A stretch of DNA of 64,000 nucleotides from Taxillus chinensis (taxonomy: Eukaryota > Streptophyta > Magnoliopsida > Santalales > Loranthaceae), in NCBI GenBank assembly GCA_023512835.1, contig CM042087.1, forward strand, positions 43,766,017-43,830,016, in the 5' to 3' direction. Both the position numbers and the translations under genes were made by a program. Positions 62,201 through 64,000 of this stretch are shown in pieces; positions within the stretch are counted from its first letter, which is position 1; each line of letters starts with the position of its first letter. Under the pieces are notes generated by a model. It saw only the letters and a list, made by a program, of their open reading frames with translations. It ran no database searches and was not told where the DNA came from.

Positions 62201-64000
62201 CGCGCACACACACACACTATATTGAATTGGAGCACCATGCACTCATATAATTCAACTATGAACGCTTGGCAAATTTGACATTTACGTATGGACGTGACAA
62301 TTAATTGAATAAAATTAGCTCACTTGAGTCAAATTGACGGAAGCTATCCCATCAATCATATTGTCTACTTGCGTCATCAAATATTTAAAAATTGCTGGAC
62401 AACCATACTTACTTTGATGACAATGGCTATTTGCACGTGTCATGCAGCGTAAATTTAATTGTACCTGATTATTTTACTATTTTGAATTTAATGTTTAGGA
62501 ATTTGCGCTCACCAATTTAATGACCATGCAACTGCAAATCAATCTGAAAATCGTATTAATATTTAATATTATATATGTGTGTGTGTTTGAGTGTGTCTGT
62601 TTTATCCCCATCCCACCCCACCTGACACCGAATTAATGGTGGGGCTGTGAATCATTGGCTGCCCCTGCAAGAGCTTAGATTAATATATTTATATTATGCA
62701 ACATTGAGTGAATGATAAATATTTTAAAATTATAGTTCTTTTTACTTTTAATTAAATCATTTAGACAAGTCAAATTTAATTCTCCGAAATTAACGGCTAA
62801 TTTTGTTGAATGTTTTCTTGTTCCTAAAAAAAAGTTACCTAATATCTTATGTTTTTTGTTTTTGGTTTATGTTACTTATGGTGTGATATCATGACTTACT
62901 TTTGGTCATATTATGAGTTATGATGGGCCATGTGTATTAATATGTCATGTATATGTGCAATGTATGACTATTTTTATGAGTTATAATTATTTGTTTTCAC
63001 AGCCATTAGAATACCCATATGTGGTTGGTGAGATTACATGAGATTAAAAAGACACTTTTTAATAAAAATCTCATTTCACACCCCAGCTTCAAATTTCCAT
63101 TGACTACCTACCTTATTGGCACGAGTTCATTCTCGGGCCAATTAGAATTATCAAATGACAATATCACTCCTAGCTAAATTGGGTTTTCTCTCCCAGACGA
63201 TGGGAAGTTAGTGGCGAATTAGATGGGGGCGTCTGATCCCAAATAATAATTGCAGCCACAAGACCATGTCGAACCGACTTCTTTGACGCCGAAATCACAG
63301 TTAAATGAATTAATTGCCGCAACAATCAGCAAGTTGAGGGAACATGTGGGGCCAACACAAAATCAATATTTTCAATTGTCACAACATAATAACAATTATA
63401 ATTTTCCACAATTAATACTTTGTTTCCGGAATCCGGATTCAATGTGGTCAATTGAAGTACAACTTTTATGAAGCTCAAATATATTTTCTTGAATAGCCAA
63501 CCCAAATACCGGGTTAAACTAAACATGTGAACGAACCTACTAAGTATAGGGGTGTGGGTAACAGATATTCGTACCAACTATCTTGTTTGCAATGTGTTTC
63601 GCTTTCACTAAGTGAGGCGTGTTATTCGACCTAGGCAGAGCGGAACGTAAGTTTTAAAATCGACTTCTTTTAAGTGAGGATGAAAAGTAACAGTAGGTAG
63701 TAGGATGTACCGTTCTGCATCCATCCGGTTAATTTTAATAATTTTTATTAATAATTTTATAATATTTTTAAATATTATTATTTAATTATTATTTATGATT
63801 TTTAATATTTTTGGATGATATTTATTATTGTAAAATTAAATCATTTTAATTTGATAATTTTTTGGTTAAAAATAATGTATAAATTTGATTTAAGCCAAAA
63901 TTATTCATATGAATAGATTCAATAGAAAACAATAGCAAGATGCAGACAAATAGAACCTCATTCGCAGACACATTAAAAAATAAAATATCTTACACTGCCT
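61781..64000. other. AT-rich intergenic to window end
   Basis: Contains a long (AT)n tract followed by (CA)n. No supported gene; a 73-codon plus-strand frame at 63,250 lacks recognisable features. Confidence 0.4.
62148..62217. repeat. (AT)n-(GC)-(AC)n compound microsatellite
   Basis: About 25 AT units followed by TGCGCGC and an (AC)n tract. Confidence 0.95.

Overview
This is flowering-plant nuclear DNA: genes with GT-AG introns in AT-rich intergenic DNA, plant-specific families (CLE precursor, DELLA/GRAS regulator, CAR-type C2 protein, AT-hook linker-histone-like protein) and plant transposons (CACTA, TRIM, hAT-like, Ty1/copia, Au-like SINE). The DELLA coding region is strongly GC-rich against its surroundings. 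The species cannot be told from the sequence.

Layout. 1-2.8 kb is intergenic, with a compound microsatellite and a SINE fragment. 2.9-7.6 kb (minus) is a two-exon linker-histone-like gene whose second exon holds 15 tandem 37-residue units, giving 16 AT-hooks. A tRNA-Ser(AGA) gene lies at 10.0 kb (minus). 11.9-13.6 kb (minus) is a six-exon membrane-protein gene with CREST-superfamily motifs and an apparent one-base frameshift in a T run of exon 1. 15.1-17.0 kb holds two copies of a decayed copia integrase and a reverse-transcriptase remnant; 17.7-18.1 kb (minus) is a receptor-kinase fragment. A complete CLE peptide precursor is at 19.9 kb (plus). A DNA duplication occupies 21.7-22.3 kb, a PRP28/RH21 helicase pseudogene 23.1-23.7 kb (minus), and a three-exon CAR/C2 gene 24.8-27.1 kb (minus).

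A complete 854-bp TRIM retrotransposon with matching CGTGT target duplications sits at 28.45-29.31 kb; its internal region is triplicated together with the primer binding site. 32.2-33.2 kb (plus) is a two-exon gene of the At4g22758-like family with a telobox and a 56-codon upstream ORF. After a long AT-rich gap with an LRR-kinase pseudogene (40.0-40.4 kb, minus), an intronless DELLA gene follows at 42.4-44.2 kb (minus), carrying DEHLA where DELLA is expected.

46.4-57.9 kb is an approximately 11.4-kb CACTA transposon with GGCGTTT-type subterminal repeats, a spliced Transposase_24-like gene (one frameshift) and a heavily frameshifted TNP2-like transposase. Beyond it lies AT-rich DNA with a 527-bp hAT-like non-autonomous element flanked by an 8-bp duplication.

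The host genes do not form a pathway or cluster. CLE (peptide signal), DELLA (gibberellin signalling) and CAR (membrane recruitment in abscisic-acid signalling) are each hormone or peptide signalling components, but their proximity looks incidental. No new multi-gene system is evident. The most unusual structures are the higher-order AT-hook array, the triplicated TRIM interior and the DEHLA variant.
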